From Desulfobacteraceae bacterium 4572_35.1 (GTDB lineage Bacteria > Desulfobacterota > Desulfuromonadia > Desulfuromonadales > Desulfuromonadaceae): a stretch of 36,332 nt of DNA. Of the stretch, positions 26,457-34,611 are shown in pieces; position 1 is the first letter of the stretch; the number at the start of each line of letters is the position of its first letter. The stretch spans positions 1 through 36,332 of the forward strand of contig NBLX01000014.1 in the NCBI GenBank assembly GCA_002084705.1, in the 5' to 3' direction. The notes under the pieces were generated by a model, which was not told the origin of the DNA, did not search any database, and saw only the letters and a list, made by a program, of their open reading frames with translations. A program made the translations under genes and the position numbers.

Positions 26457-27017
26457 ATGGGCACACTACCAGTACTACTGAAAAATCCAAACATACTATT
26501 GATTGGCGGAGGAAAAGTCGCTTTACATAAGGCGCAAATACTCCTAAATAATAACATTAACTTCTTTATAATTGCACCACAGCTATGCAACAAGCTTTTA
26601 TCTTTAAACATACCCTGGAGTCAAAAAAAACTTGAACCAAAGGATTTAGATCAGGCTCAAATTGTTATAGATGCAACGGGAGACCCCGATGTAGCTGCGC
26701 TAATTTTGAAAAAAAAAGAACATAAAAATCTATTAGTAAACTGCGTCGATCAACCAGATCTCTGTGATTTCTATTTTTCTTCACTTTTAAATTACGGTAA
26801 TTTAAAAATCGCTGTATCAACTAATGGGCACAGCCCAACTATCGGGCAAGTTATCCGGGATGAGATTGCCACCATAATTCCAGCAAAGATTGAACATCTT
26901 GTTGAAGAAAAAAACCATGAGCGCAAATTAGGTATTATCAATCCTCTTGCAACCAAAGAGCAATGCAAAAAACTCTTGTTTACTGCTGCACGCTATATAA
27001 AAAGAGATATCCCCTAA
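26457..27017 (+). CDS. Precorrin-2 dehydrogenase / siroheme synthase N-domain protein
   Basis: A 186-aa stand-alone Met8p/SirC/CysG-N-type protein, predicted to oxidise precorrin-2 to sirohydrochlorin with NAD and possibly to chelate iron. It starts MGTLPVLL and has an NAD motif, LLIGGGKVALHKA. The conserved VNCVDQPDLCDFYF supplies the catalytic aspartate, followed by IAVSTNGHSPTIGQVIRDEI. Its C-terminal helical region is short compared with CysG. No other tetrapyrrole gene is nearby. The ribosome site is poor (GGGAA about 13 bases upstream). Confidence 0.87.
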   Translation: MGTLPVLLKNPNILLIGGGKVALHKAQILLNNNINFFIIAPQLCNKLLSLNIPWSQKKLEPKDLDQAQIVIDATGDPDVAALILKKKEHKNLLVNCVDQPDLCDFYFSSLLNYGNLKIAVSTNGHSPTIGQVIRDEIATIIPAKIEHLVEEKNHERKLGIINPLATKEQCKKLLFTAARYIKRDIP

Positions 27018-27102
27018 AAAGCGGTCATCCTCCCCTATCCCACCAAATTTTCCTTCACATTCGTCAGTTTTCACCCTCCACAGTCTCATTGCACAACTTT
27101 TA

Positions 27103-27111
27103 TGTTATAAT
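27103..27111 (+). promoter_or_regulatory. Extended -10 promoter for the 27146-27721 gene
   Basis: TGtTATAAT (27103-27111) is a perfect extended -10 element. No good -35 hexamer lies 16-18 nt upstream, as is common for extended -10 promoters. Transcription would begin near 27118, about 28 nt before the ATG. Confidence 0.5.
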
Positions 27112-27145
27112 TAGCGAATCAATACAACAAGAAAGGGGATCAGCT

Positions 27146-27721
27146 ATGATCGAATCAATCGGGACAACCTCACTTGAAAGCTTCAGAGTTGAAGCTCACA
27201 AACTTCTTGAGAACACCATCAAAAAAAATCAGGAGGAACAACAAACTAACAATAGTACCCAGCAAGATAAGGTTTCCTTAGGCAATAAACCGGTAGAAAC
27301 CGGCACTTACACCGCCGCAGTTTCTGATGCCGAACTGGGGAAAACATTTACCATGCTGCGTGATCTATTTGCTGCCACCCTCAAAGAGCAGGGAGTTGCG
27401 ACTCTGGTAGCAAATGGCAGTAATGACATTAACATTGAAAGTTTAACCCCAGAGGAAGCGACTGAATTGGTCTCTGATGACGGTTATTTCGGTGTTGATA
27501 ACACCGCGAAACGTATTTTTGATTTCGCTACCGGAATGGCCAATAATGATCCAAGCCGACTAAACGCCATAATAGATGGGATAAATGACGGTTTCGCTGA
27601 AGCTGAAAAAGCTTGGGGCGGCACACTGCCAGAGATATCCTATGCAACCAGAGATTCACTACAAACCATGCTTGAAGATTGGAGTGGACAAGAGGTTGAT
27701 TTGGGAGGCGATCAGGCTTGA
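27146..27721 (+). CDS. Acidic cytoplasmic protein of unknown function (DUF5610-like?)
   Basis: A 191-aa protein without signal peptide or membrane helix. The first 65 residues are polar and glutamine-rich, probably disordered. The rest is a compact acidic region with SLTPEEATELVSDDGYFG, KRIFDFATGMANNDPSRL and GFAEAEKAWGGTLPEIS. That layout reminds me of the DUF5610 type, but the match is from memory and uncertain. The ATG at 27146 is preceded by aaagggga (27133-27139 region), and an extended -10 lies just upstream. A longer frame from 26963 overlaps the dehydrogenase gene and is not credible. The gene stands alone and converges on the MBL hydrolase gene. Confidence 0.75.
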   Translation: MIESIGTTSLESFRVEAHKLLENTIKKNQEEQQTNNSTQQDKVSLGNKPVETGTYTAAVSDAELGKTFTMLRDLFAATLKEQGVATLVANGSNDINIESLTPEEATELVSDDGYFGVDNTAKRIFDFATGMANNDPSRLNAIIDGINDGFAEAEKAWGGTLPEISYATRDSLQTMLEDWSGQEVDLGGDQA

Positions 27722-27784
27722 TGACCATTCGGCCAATAATATAATCAAAAGACAGACCTTTTTATCCGGCTGCATCGGGATGAT

Positions 27785-28621
27785 TTATTTTAATCTACAC
27801 CTTGTATCATTATCCAGTTTAGTTATGTTTTTAAAATTTTCATCTCGCTTGCATAGCCAATTAAAAAGAGTTTGTTCCCGTGCGTCAGCTGCAATACCAG
27901 AGGTAGCGGCTACGGCCTCTACCCACAAAAGCAATTGTTTGCGTCCAATATTTAGATATGTTTTAGCGGGCGCAACCAAACCGTGGTGAGCTATTACAAG
28001 ATAGTCAAGTTCAAGTGCCAGCATTCGATCAATAGATTTCAAAGCTACGTCAAGCATAAAGCGAGGTGGTGTTGCTGGGCGCATATAAATACCACCGTCA
28101 ATTTCGCTATGTACCCCGCATACTTCTCCACCGAATAGCAGTTTATCGAATTTGAAACATAGATGGTGAGAGGCGTGCCCTGGTGTTTTATACACTTCTA
28201 TGCCAGTTGAGCCCACATGCTCTTCGAATCCTATCTGCAGTTTCGGAACAGCTATTATTTTTCCATAAATCTCAGCCATTTCACCCAAAACTTTCAATGA
28301 TCCTTGCCATAGTTTTTCTGGCGCAACCATGTGACGAATACCATCAGGATGGCATACAACTTGTGCTTCAGGATAACATTTCAGCAGTTCTCCAGCACCA
28401 CCAGCGTGATCAATATGGATGTGGGTCAACAAAATATAATCCAGGCGTTCAACACCCATCTCGCGCAAGGAGTTCACCAGTAGCGGGATTGTTGATAAAG
28501 GCCCCGGATCAACCAATGCAGTAAATTGTTGCTCATTTATCAGCCAAGCACTGATAAAACGACGAAACCCTTCTAGCTTCGGCTGATCAAGATCTATACA
28601 ATGGATATTGTTCAAATTCAT
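27785..28621 (-). CDS. MBL-fold metallo-hydrolase
   Basis: A 278-aa metallo-beta-lactamase-fold protein. The dinuclear metal motif is LTHIHIDHAGG, with a further ligand in TPGHASHHL and a late histidine in IAHHG. The C-terminal part (about 220-278) is helical. Such proteins hydrolyse thioesters, lactones or glutathione conjugates, and the substrate cannot be assigned. AGGGAA lies seven bases before the ATG. The glnA terminator lies about 100 bp upstream, so it has its own promoter or relies on readthrough. Confidence 0.87.
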   Translation of the reverse strand: MNLNNIHCIDLDQPKLEGFRRFISAWLINEQQFTALVDPGPLSTIPLLVNSLREMGVERLDYILLTHIHIDHAGGAGELLKCYPEAQVVCHPDGIRHMVAPEKLWQGSLKVLGEMAEIYGKIIAVPKLQIGFEEHVGSTGIEVYKTPGHASHHLCFKFDKLLFGGEVCGVHSEIDGGIYMRPATPPRFMLDVALKSIDRMLALELDYLVIAHHGLVAPAKTYLNIGRKQLLLWVEAVAATSGIAADAREQTLFNWLCKRDENFKNITKLDNDTRCRLK

Positions 28622-28723
28622 TGTCGGTTCCCTTTTTAGATTCTATTTTAAGCTCTACAAAAACTTATTTCCTCTTGATTCAAATAACTGCAGGGCACAA
28701 CAGCATAACAAGATTTGGTTATT

Positions 28724-28757
28724 AAAAAAGCCTCTGAATAATCTCAAAGGCTTTTTT
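28724..28757 (-). terminator. Terminator of glnA
   Basis: A 14-bp stem with one mismatch (28724-28737 and 28744-28757) and a 6-nt loop is flanked by A6 and T6, so it can act in both directions. It begins 20 bp after the glnA stop codon on the minus strand. Confidence 0.85.
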
Positions 28758-28777
28758 ACAACTACATACTGACAAAT

Positions 28778-30187
28778 TTAGATGTCGTAGTACAGATTAA
28801 ACTCTTCAGGTACCGGACGCATCCGTACCGGATCAACTTCGGCTTTAGTTTTATAATCTATCCACATATCGATAACATCCTGAGTAAAGACATCACCCTT
28901 AAGCAAGAAATCATGGTCATCACGCAGTTGCTGCAAGGCATCTTCTAAACTGCTTGCAACAGAGGGGACATCTTTCAACTCCTCCGGTGACAAACCATAG
29001 ATATCTTTATCAAGAGGCTGCCCAGGATCAATTTTATTTTCAATGCCGTCAAGACCAGCCATCAACAACGCAGCAAAAGCCAAATAACCGTTACAAGATG
29101 GATCGGGAGTACGATACTCAACACGCTTGGCAGCAACAGCATTGGTTACCGGAATACGCAATGATGCTGAACGGTTGCGGTTAGAATAAGCCAAATTGAC
29201 TGGCGCTTCATAACCTGGAACCAGACGTTTATAAGAATTAGTGCTCGGGTTGGTAAACGCACACAATGCCTTAGCATGTTTCATGATGCCACCAATGTAA
29301 TACATGGCCATTTTAGACAAGCCACCGTAACCATCGCCAGCAAACATATTCGTACCATCTTTCCAGATAGATGAGTGGATATGCATCCCGGAACCATTAT
29401 CACCATAAATTGGCTTAGGCATAAAAGTTACCGTTTTTCCGTTACGTACAGCAACATTCTTAATGATATACTTGAACCATTGCAGTGTGTCACCCATACT
29501 GACTAACGAATCAAAACGCATATCAATTTCGCATTGACCACCCGATGCCACCTCATGGTGAGAAGCCTCAATACGCATGCCAACACTTTGCAAAACTTCA
29601 ACCATCTCATTTCGCAGATCAACGGAAGAATCCGTTGGCGCACATGGGAAGTATCCCTCTTTATGGCGTGGTTTATAACCCAAGTTTGGATATTCATCAC
29701 GACCTGTATTCCAACGACCCTCAATTGAATCGACAGCATAAAATGACTGGTTACAGGTTGATTCAAAACGCACATCATCAAAAATAAAGAACTCTGGCTC
29801 AGGACCAAAGAAGGCAGTATCACCTATGCCTGTAGACTTGAGATAAGCTTCAGCTTTGGTAGCAATATAACGCGGATCGCGAGAATATCCTTCGCGAGTA
29901 ATTGGATCGATAACGTTACAGATTAAACTAAGAGTCGTCAGTTCAATAAATGGATCAATTTTGGCACTGTCCGGTACTGGGATGAGCAGCATATCGCTAT
30001 TATGAATTGGCTGCCAACCACGAATTGAGGAACCGTCAAAACCAATCCCTTCCTCAAAAGTATCCTCATCGAATTCAGAAACCGGTGTAGTAAAATGTTG
30101 CCAAATCCCAACGAAATCTAAAAATTTATAATCAACCATCTTTACATTGTTATCTTTTGCAAACTGCACAACTTCTTGTGGATTCAT
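28778..30187 (-). CDS. glnA: Type I glutamine synthetase
   Basis: Makes glutamine from glutamate, ammonia and ATP. The 469-aa protein is a GSI enzyme with the N-terminal beta-grasp domain and catalytic barrel. Visible signatures are [10 protein letters not shown], the metal-site PEPEFFIF, the ATP/glutamate-site [11 protein letters not shown], and NRSASLRIP. Tyr397 in [11 protein letters not shown] sits at the position adenylylated in the E. coli enzyme, so covalent regulation is possible. The start at 30187 (MNPQEV) is set by AAGGAGAA about nine bases upstream; a start at 30229 would run through that site. It follows glnB after 47 bp and ends at a strong terminator. Confidence 0.97.
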   Translation of the reverse strand: MNPQEVVQFAKDNNVKMVDYKFLDFVGIWQHFTTPVSEFDEDTFEEGIGFDGSSIRGWQPIHNSDMLLIPVPDSAKIDPFIELTTLSLICNVIDPITREGYSRDPRYIATKAEAYLKSTGIGDTAFFGPEPEFFIFDDVRFESTCNQSFYAVDSIEGRWNTGRDEYPNLGYKPRHKEGYFPCAPTDSSVDLRNEMVEVLQSVGMRIEASHHEVASGGQCEIDMRFDSLVSMGDTLQWFKYIIKNVAVRNGKTVTFMPKPIYGDNGSGMHIHSSIWKDGTNMFAGDGYGGLSKMAMYYIGGIMKHAKALCAFTNPSTNSYKRLVPGYEAPVNLAYSNRNRSASLRIPVTNAVAAKRVEYRTPDPSCNGYLAFAALLMAGLDGIENKIDPGQPLDKDIYGLSPEELKDVPSVASSLEDALQQLRDDHDFLLKGDVFTQDVIDMWIDYKTKAEVDPVRMRPVPEEFNLYYDI

Positions 30188-30234
30188 TAATTTATTCTCC
30201 TTGTTTTTGTCGCTAACAAATAAACTCAACTGCT

Positions 30235-30579
<345 letters not shown>

Positions 30580-30704
30580 CTACCCTCCTCTTTTATAGTT
30601 TTCTGAGCTTTTATTACCAACAGTTACCCCGTTGCAACTATTAACCCATTTAAATTCACAACACATAATCTAATAATCACGTCGTATCCCACTTAAAATT
30701 CACT

Positions 30705-30720
30705 AGCAATAATTTTGCCA
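30705..30720 (-). promoter_or_regulatory. Sigma54 (RpoN) promoter of glnB-glnA
   Basis: Read on the minus strand the sequence is TGGCAAAATTATTGCT. The -24 GG and -12 GC are separated by exactly 10 nt, and TGGCA and TTGCT match the RpoN consensus. Transcription would start near 30694, leaving a leader of about 120 nt before glnB. An NtrC-type activator and low-nitrogen control are expected, though no clear NtrC site was recognised. Confidence 0.78.
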
Positions 30721-30773
30721 CAATTCGTTGACATCACAATTATATTACAGCTTTTACTATAAAAATTAAACCT

Positions 30774-30796
30774 TAGCCTGTTTCAAAGGCAGGCTA
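30774..30796. repeat. Interrupted palindrome upstream of the sigma54 promoter
   Basis: TAGCCTG and CAGGCTA form perfect 7-bp arms around a 9-nt spacer, centred about 70 bp upstream of the sigma54 element. There is no T-tract, so it is not a terminator. The location suits an enhancer-binding-protein site, but it does not match the usual NtrC consensus. Confidence 0.45.
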
Positions 30797-31159
30797 CCGA
30801 CAATAAATAATCAAGAAATAAGTCAGCATATCGGCTAGTTAGCACATAAATTTATAACTCAATTACCAGCACTTCAAAAAAACAATTAAAATCCAAGCCA
30901 AGAATCAAAGCATTTCAATAACTGTCCAGTTCATCAACAAAAAATATTGTCAACTGCCTACTTACAAGGCAACACAATCAAGCCATGCTTATTATTTATA
31001 CAATTTGCAAATAATATTATCACCAATTCTATGTAAAATACTGTTATCATGGACATACATTCATAACCAACAACAAAGCTAAAGCAGCACAAATATCGAC
31101 AATTAATCTATTTTTGATTCAACACATTAAATTCTTCTTTTTATCAGGATATAATTACC

Positions 31160-31810
31160 GTGGCTCGCTTCTACACAAAAAACTGGTTTCCGTACACATT
31201 CCCGTTCCTGCTATGTTTCAGCATATCCCAAGCAACTATATATCTACCCAGCTGGTATCTACACTTATCTATAGCAAAAATTTTTATAGGTGGTACGCTT
31301 CTTTGGATGTGGCGTGAAAAATTTAGCGCTGAATTAAATGCAGTCATAAATAAAAAACAATTTATTCTCGCTTTACTGTTTGGCATAATTGGCTTTATTT
31401 TTTGGATAGCAACCAGCCATTATGGACTTGTACAATTCCATCCAAACAACATCCCGTCAGAGTGGAATATCGCCATAAAAACCATCGTAATCATTATTTT
31501 AATGAGCGGCGGCGTTATAGTATTACCAATCATATCTGAAATATTCTGGCGCTCCTTCATGCTCCGCTACTTAATTGAACAAGATTTTAAATCTCTCCCC
31601 ATTGGTAAATTTCAACTGTTTTCATTTCTGGGAGTAGTTGTCCTGTCTGCCATACCATCTTCGTACCCTGTTGCGGTTGCAGCAATCAGTGTTACGCAAA
31701 ATCTTTTGTTAATCTGGCAGAAAAATCTTAAGTGTTGTATACTTTCGTCCGTGATGACTAATATTTTGTTAGCAACGTACCTCCTACTCAATAATTACCA
31801 GCTTCCGTGA
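31160..31810 (+). CDS. CPBP-family membrane protein, PEP-CTERM type, catalytic residues lost
   Basis: A 216-aa polytopic membrane protein with about six or seven helices. The region around 115-210 aligns by eye with CAAX-protease-related (CPBP) proteins of exosortase/PEP-CTERM loci: IISEIFWRSFMLRYLI, then PIGKFQLFSFLGV. In active members motif 1 is EExxxR, a histidine follows in motif 2, and motif 3 carries another conserved polar residue near TN. Here motif 1 is SEIFWR (first glutamate replaced by serine), the motif 2 area reads SAIPSS with no histidine, and motif 3 reads SSVMTN. It is probably inactive as a protease. The start is GTG with caggat ten bases upstream. Confidence 0.68.
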   Translation: MARFYTKNWFPYTFPFLLCFSISQATIYLPSWYLHLSIAKIFIGGTLLWMWREKFSAELNAVINKKQFILALLFGIIGFIFWIATSHYGLVQFHPNNIPSEWNIAIKTIVIIILMSGGVIVLPIISEIFWRSFMLRYLIEQDFKSLPIGKFQLFSFLGVVVLSAIPSSYPVAVAAISVTQNLLLIWQKNLKCCILSSVMTNILLATYLLLNNYQLP

Positions 31811-31823
31811 ACAACCAATTATT

Positions 31824-32000
31824 ATGGATTACGCAGAAAACAAGCTTTACGAAATAGAGATTAAAGTATTGCGCACCAACCCTAAGCAGCCGCGTAAATA
31901 TTTTGCCGATTCTGCTATTGAAAAAAAGATGGCGTTGAGATTGCGTAAAAATAGATCTGTAACGGAATCAACTCAAAAAGCACTAGAATTTAATTTTTAA
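31824..32000 (+). CDS. Micro-ORF with ParB-like N-terminal motif, possible remnant
   Basis: A 58-aa open frame, ATG at 31824 and TAA at 31998-32000. Residues 10-27 read EIEIKVLRTNPKQPRKYF, which strongly resembles the start of ParB/Srx-fold domains (I/L...NPxQPRKxF). The rest is basic and polar and does not continue as ParB. No ribosome site is visible, although the frame begins 13 bp after the stop of the upstream gene. It may be a decayed ParB-like gene or a small protein reusing the motif. Confidence 0.45.
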   Translation: MDYAENKLYEIEIKVLRTNPKQPRKYFADSAIEKKMALRLRKNRSVTESTQKALEFNF

Positions 32001-32017
32001 CCAGCATTGGATACAAA

Positions 32018-32530
32018 ATGAAAAAACATATTCTCTACTCACTTATCCTGTTACTGATTTTTTTAACTGCATCTTGCGGTACAACCAAACCAGGAGAGGA
32101 CGAATACAACAAGGGGATAGAAGCCAACAAGGAAGATAAAATCGAACTCGCACAGCAATTGTTTAAACAGGCAATAGAAAAAAATCCAAAACTGGCTGAA
32201 GCACACATAAATCTAGGACAAACATATATTAAGCTCCACGATTTTGAACAGGGATGGGCAGAAACGTTAAAAGGTCTTGAACTAGCTACAACAACAAAAA
32301 CCACAATTATCAGAGGCAGTACATGGCAGGAGCAAGCAGCCTTGGCAAACAACAACTTGGCAAAAATTGTTTTCGACCGTGCCATAAAGGCTTGCAGCAG
32401 TGGTAACCTGGCAGAGCAGCAACGATATAAAGATGAAGCATTAATTTACATGCAACAAGCAGTTGAATTGGCACCAGAAAATGAAACCATTGAAAAGAAC
32501 TTTAAATATATTCAACAATGGCCCAATTAA
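32018..32530 (+). CDS. TPR-repeat lipoprotein
   Basis: A 170-aa predicted lipoprotein. The signal peptide ends in a lipobox, LTASC, with Cys20 as the lipidated residue. Residues about 30-100 contain two tetratricopeptide-like repeats (EYNKGIEANKEDKIELAQQ; AEAHINLGQTYIKLHDFEQG), with a further helical pair near the C-terminus. Proteins of this kind scaffold envelope complexes and often occur in polysaccharide or exosortase loci. GGAT lies six bases before the ATG. The specific role is unknown. Confidence 0.83.
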   Translation: MKKHILYSLILLLIFLTASCGTTKPGEDEYNKGIEANKEDKIELAQQLFKQAIEKNPKLAEAHINLGQTYIKLHDFEQGWAETLKGLELATTTKTTIIRGSTWQEQAALANNNLAKIVFDRAIKACSSGNLAEQQRYKDEALIYMQQAVELAPENETIEKNFKYIQQWPN

Positions 32531-32548
32531 AAGGCGTACTAAAAAACC

Positions 32549-32752
32549 ATGACCAAAAAACATAAAATATTATCTGTCATTACTGCCAGCTACGTTTTAT
32601 TGCTGCTGGTAGTGGCAATAATAACACTACATGATTTTACGCAACAGAATTTTGGCTTACTTTTTATTGTAATTACCATGTGGCCAATAGGACGTTTTTT
32701 TCTATTACGGAACGCAAGAATCAATGCTTGGCTGAACAAGATTAATCAGTAG
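32549..32752 (+). CDS. Small two-helix membrane protein of unknown function
   Basis: A 67-aa protein with two predicted membrane helices (about 8-27 and 35-52) and basic residues at both ends. It follows the TPR lipoprotein gene by 18 bp, suggesting co-transcription. The ribosome site is weak. Its 3' end overlaps the convergent zinc-ribbon gene by 11 bp. I do not recognise a family. Confidence 0.55.
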   Translation: MTKKHKILSVITASYVLLLLVVAIITLHDFTQQNFGLLFIVITMWPIGRFFLLRNARINAWLNKINQ

Positions 32753-33029
32753 TTTCATATTTCTTGACCCAGTAGATACTGACGACAATGGCAAAAAATG
32801 AAATAGCACCAAAGCGCCAATTACCATCACGAAATAAATTGGTTACACCAAGACATACTACAAACACCAAGCAACTTAGTGCCACACAACTTATAGCCAG
32901 CCACTCCATAAGACAACGATGTCTCACCTCTGTAAGGGATTGAGCAACAACCACAGTTTCACACTGTATACAAATTTTTGCTCTTTTTGGTAGTGGCGTT
33001 CCACACTTATGACAATAAATTCTCGCCAT
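32742..33029 (-). CDS. Zinc-ribbon membrane protein
   Basis: A 95-aa protein with an N-terminal zinc ribbon formed by CHKC (6-9) and CIQC (20-23), followed by two predicted membrane helices (about 43-62 and 70-88). GGAG lies six bases before the ATG. Such small zinc-ribbon membrane proteins are common and mostly uncharacterised. The gene is convergent with the preceding small gene and lies next to the epimerase remnant on the same strand. Confidence 0.72.
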   Translation of the reverse strand: MARIYCHKCGTPLPKRAKICIQCETVVVAQSLTEVRHRCLMEWLAISCVALSCLVFVVCLGVTNLFRDGNWRFGAISFFAIVVSIYWVKKYETTD

Positions 33030-33071
33030 CTAGATCTCCAATCTATATTTCCGCAAATTTTTATTCGCGAA

Positions 33072-33195
33072 TCATACATTATCACGACACACAATAGACT
33101 TCGCCGTCTGTTCAGCATGGCTGCCCGAGCCAACCTCAAGATTGATATCCGGCTTCGGCATCTCCAGATCAACAAAGGAGGATTTTTGCTCATAT
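33072..33195 (-). pseudogene. Fragment of UDP-N-acetylglucosamine 2-epimerase
   Basis: On the minus strand a short frame encodes FVDLEMPKPDINLEVGSGS followed by HAEQTAK. This is the highly conserved N-terminal segment (about residues 30-60) of non-hydrolysing UDP-GlcNAc 2-epimerases (WecB/MnaA). The similarity ends after TAK and a TGA follows at 33072-33074. No start codon, upstream part or catalytic domain is present, so this is a relic. It points to a former surface-polysaccharide gene in the space between the zinc-ribbon and VanZ-like genes. Confidence 0.68.
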
Positions 33196-33308
33196 TTTTA
33201 GTAACATTGCCATATATTAACTGGTTATTAAGTTAAAAAATGTGTTTTAATAAAAATTTTCTCTATGCAACCAACCTGACATATTTTGCATAAGCAGCCA
33301 AATATTAT

Positions 33309-34610
33309 ATGCTAACAACCACTTCAACCACAAGATTTCTAATTGTATTAATTCTACTCTATGGCACTCTGCTGATCTACGCCAGCCTGATGCCCTTCAC
33401 CTTTAATGTTCAGGTAAACCTGCACCAGCAACTGCTGTATAAGTTCTGGTCTTACTGGCCATTCAATCCATTTGGAAGAATAAGCGGTTCAGATCTGCTA
33501 AGTAACCTGGTTCTGTATTTCCCCCTGGGATTTTTACTGACCACATACAGCGCATTAACAAAAAACCGTTCCACTAAAATCACAATTTTAACGGCGCTGG
33601 CTATATGTTTCAGCCTGAGCATGAGCATTGAATTTGTACAGATATTCATTGTCAACCGTGTTTCCAGTGCCACAGATCTGCTCCTCAACAGCATAAGCGG
33701 CCTGTGTGGAGCAACAGTCGGCGCTTATTTAGGCAAACGCTACTTTAACGATTTCATCAACTGGATACAACAGCGCTGGCACCAATGGCCTCTCGACATA
33801 TTCACCCTGCTGCTGATCATGTTATTATGTGCTGATGCCTTCGCCCCTTTTCTGCCCACAATCAAACTGTCTCAAGTGTGGCACAGCCTGAAACGCTCAC
33901 ATATTGATCCCATAGGTGGTTTTTCCCTGCATCCATGGCACTGGTGGCTGATGATCAGGATCCTCCCCGTTCATCTGCTCACCATCATGCTTGCCTTCTG
34001 GAACGCCGACGACACACGAAAAGGGCATTGGATGCAGGCGGCATGTTTAACCTCCGGCATCGTCCTGGGACTGGAACTGATTAAACCAATGATCGCCACG
34101 CGCGACATCAACGTCGCCAACGTTATCGCCAGTGCCATAGGCGCGTTTATGGTTTTAATAAGCGGAGCATGGATAAGACAATTGTCCCGAAAAAACATCC
34201 TGAATCTCGCCATTCTCTGCACGTTCAGCTACACACTCTACCTTGGCTGGCTCCCGTTCAATTTCAACTGGAACCTGCAGGCAGCCGCTCACAAACTGCC
34301 AACCACCATAAAGGCGCTTTTACCACTCTATGACTACGCCATGGGTGCTACACTGGATCATGCCCGGCTGTTTGTGCAGAACATTACCCTTTCCGCAATA
34401 CTGATTTTCCTGTTACGATTGCGCTATCACACATTTGCCAATAACAGAAACAGAATATATTTTGCCCTGATATCAGGTATGCTTATCGGAATTATGCAGG
34501 AAGGCGGGCAACTGTTCATGCTGAGCAGGACACCGTCAATGACCGATATTTACTGTTTCATGATCGGTGGCTATCTAAGCACAAAAATGCCCCACAACAA
34601 TAAACTGTGA
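33309..34610 (+). CDS. VanZ-like family membrane protein with two VanZ units
   Basis: A 433-aa polytopic membrane protein with about ten helices. The N-terminal half is VanZ-like: LYFPLGFLL, then EFVQIFIVNRVSSATDLLLN. The C-terminal end repeats the pattern as EGGQLFMLSRTPSMTDIY, so the protein appears to contain two VanZ units. Proteins of this kind occur in exopolysaccharide and exosortase loci; the name comes from teicoplanin resistance, but no van cluster is present. The ribosome site is weak. It lies 1 bp before the CapA gene start, implying coupling. Base composition is more GC-rich than most of the window. Confidence 0.8.
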   Translation: MLTTTSTTRFLIVLILLYGTLLIYASLMPFTFNVQVNLHQQLLYKFWSYWPFNPFGRISGSDLLSNLVLYFPLGFLLTTYSALTKNRSTKITILTALAICFSLSMSIEFVQIFIVNRVSSATDLLLNSISGLCGATVGAYLGKRYFNDFINWIQQRWHQWPLDIFTLLLIMLLCADAFAPFLPTIKLSQVWHSLKRSHIDPIGGFSLHPWHWWLMIRILPVHLLTIMLAFWNADDTRKGHWMQAACLTSGIVLGLELIKPMIATRDINVANVIASAIGAFMVLISGAWIRQLSRKNILNLAILCTFSYTLYLGWLPFNFNWNLQAAAHKLPTTIKALLPLYDYAMGATLDHARLFVQNITLSAILIFLLRLRYHTFANNRNRIYFALISGMLIGIMQEGGQLFMLSRTPSMTDIYCFMIGGYLSTKMPHNNKL

Positions 34611-34611
34611 T

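Noticed and set aside
33009-33236. 75-codon plus-strand open frame
   Set aside because: It is antisense to the epimerase relic and the zinc-ribbon gene start, has no ribosome site and no recognisable protein features.
33309-34610. Antibiotic resistance gene because of the VanZ name
   Set aside because: No vanA/H/X/R/S genes are present, and VanZ-like domains are widespread membrane proteins unrelated to resistance.
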